Of a DNA stretch of 64,000 nucleotides, positions 62,937-64,000 are shown piece after piece. The notes below the pieces were generated by a model. The model worked only from the letters and a program-made list of their open reading frames with translations. It searched no databases and was not told the origin of the DNA. The DNA lies in the NCBI GenBank assembly GCA_905250075.1, contig CAJNOP010000018.1, forward strand, positions 917,267-981,266, written 5' to 3'. The stretch comes from Rotaria sp. Silwood1 (taxonomy: Eukaryota > Rotifera > Eurotatoria > Philodinida > Philodinidae). Every line of letters starts with the position of its first letter. Position 1 is the stretch's first letter. The translations under genes were made by a program, and so were the position numbers.

Positions 62937-64000
62937 TTACATTGAATAACGATTTTGTTTATCTTTTTTTGTTCGTATATTTTTTTTCGATGATGTTCGA
63001 GATGCATTTGTACAACATACTAATGAATTAAACCATGAACATGAATGAAATTTAGATGATAATATTCTTCGTCCATTACTAATTCCATGACGATATCGTT
63101 GTTCATATAAAATATATGTTTCAATAGCTTGTTCAAATACATTTCGTATATTAAAATTTAACATTGATGAACATTCTAAATATGCTTTAGCTGAACATAC
63201 ACGTGCTAAATATTCACCTTGAGTTTGTGTTATTGGTCGTTGATTTTTTTCAGCTAATTGTTCAAGTGTTGATGGATCATTACGTAAATCAAGTTTGGTT
63301 CCAACAAGTATTATTGGTACACGAGGTGCATAACCTAAAGAATTATATTGTTTCGTTTTTTTTAATCATAAAAGTTTTTTTTTTGTATACATACGATTTA
63401 ATTCCGGTATCCATTTACTTAATATATTCGAATAACTATCAGGATCAACAATAGAAAAACAAAGAATAAATACATTTGTATTCGGATATGCCATTATACG
63501 AAGTTGATCATATTCTTCCTTTGAAAAAGAACAAAAAATTTTTAAAATGGACATCTTTTTTTAAATACCTGTCCAGCACTATCAAATAAATTTAGAATAT
63601 ACTTTCGATTGTTCAATGTTACTGTTGCTAGAAAATAAAAATAAAAAACGATGTCTATTTCATATATTATGCATTATTTTCTTTTTATTAACCTGCATAA
63701 TTCTCAAATATCGTTGGAACATATGGATCTTGTGGATATTCTCCATCTTTATAAACAATACATAATGTTGTCTTTAAAAAAATAATTTTTTTAAGAAACA
63801 AAATTATTTAATGTAAGATTTTTTTTTTCTTTTACTTTGCCTGTATAACCATCACCTATTTAAGAAAAAAATACATAATAATAAAATTCTAATTTATTTC
63901 TTCATCTCTTTGAATATAACTTACCAACAACAACAACTTTTATCTCTTCAGTTAATGATGTTGTTGTCGTTGATTTATAGTTATTCGATTTTGCTTTTGA
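62937..64000 (-). CDS. Rho-family small GTPase with atypical C-terminus (5' end outside window)
   Basis: GTP-dependent switch of the Rho/Rac group. Read on the minus strand, the visible order is G1 VVVGDGYTGKTTL; switch I YVPTIFENYA (Rho-type effector loop); G3 FDSAGQEEYDQLR (canonical Rho is DTAGQEDYDRLR); FILCFSIVDPDSYSNI; G4 ILVGTKLDLR (TKLD as in Rho proteins); and G5 ECSSMLN. Exons are separated by short introns (e.g. between RNDP..and LNR near 63340-63393). The protein ends KKDKQNRYSM and stop at 62937, with a polybasic stretch and a CC pair but no CAAX box, so conventional prenylation is not expected. N-terminal residues upstream of the P-loop (Thr-rich) continue beyond 64000. The 337 bp between it and EED hold nothing else I recognise. 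Confidence 0.88.

Overview
The window looks like draft nuclear sequence from a small invertebrate, most probably a bdelloid rotifer. The base composition is AT-rich. Protein genes have many short GT..AG introns, mostly 50-75 bp. The gene set is clearly animal: alpha-tubulin, a neuronal-calcium-sensor-like protein, alpha carbonic anhydrase, core-2/I GlcNAc-transferase, DLEC1/CFAP81, NUB1, EED and a Rho GTPase. Beside these are genes of non-metazoan flavour, an AAA ATPase of bacterial type and a GT15 (Kre2/Mnt1-type) glycosyltransferase. That mixture is typical of bdelloids, but the taxon is my inference. Two runs of N (3393-3402 and 16115-16214) are assembly gaps.

Layout. 1-849 (-) holds an EF-hand NCS-like gene cut by the window edge, divergent from alpha-tubulin (1831-3344, +). 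The tubulin loses its last exon(s) at the first gap. After the gap comes the 3' end of an unrelated basic/acidic protein (3403-3888, +). An AAA ATPase follows (4197-5541, +), then about 6 kb without a gene. Next is a secreted, probably GPI-anchored carbonic anhydrase (11548-14420, +). A glycosyltransferase cluster occupies 16.4-30.7 kb: an intact GT15-like gene, a GT14 gene, an 8.8-kb decayed Ty3/gypsy-like LTR retrotransposon with both LTRs, and a broken second GT15 copy. A CARD + TPR protein (32303-37299, +) converges on a very long minus-strand DLEC1 gene (37425-51116). Three more minus-strand genes follow: NUB1 (52816-55817), EED (58144-62599) and a Rho-family GTPase that runs off the right edge (62937-64000).

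The most striking non-coding feature is a series of imperfect palindromes (fold-back or long-inverted-repeat elements, about 0.2-1 kb, arms roughly 70-75% alike by eye). They sit in most of the large introns and in one intergenic region: 9469-10131, 12815-13385, 35049-35561, 37819-38494, 44728-45766, 46528-47280, 49606-49825 and 58430-59375. In introns they would be transcribed as long hairpins. There is also a clean hAT-type MITE with an 8-bp target duplication (42039-42398) and a possible Tc1/mariner-type MITE (48195-48340). These elements explain why DLEC1, EED, the carbonic anhydrase and the CARD/TPR gene each combine tiny introns with a few introns of about 0.9-1.7 kb.

Functionally the genes are independent housekeeping or signalling loci: cytoskeleton and cilium (tubulin, DLEC1), ubiquitin-like protein turnover (NUB1), Polycomb chromatin (EED), calcium and GTPase signalling, and Golgi glycosylation. 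No operon organisation is visible. Exon joins were made by eye from splice signals and reading-frame continuity and have not been tested against transcripts.
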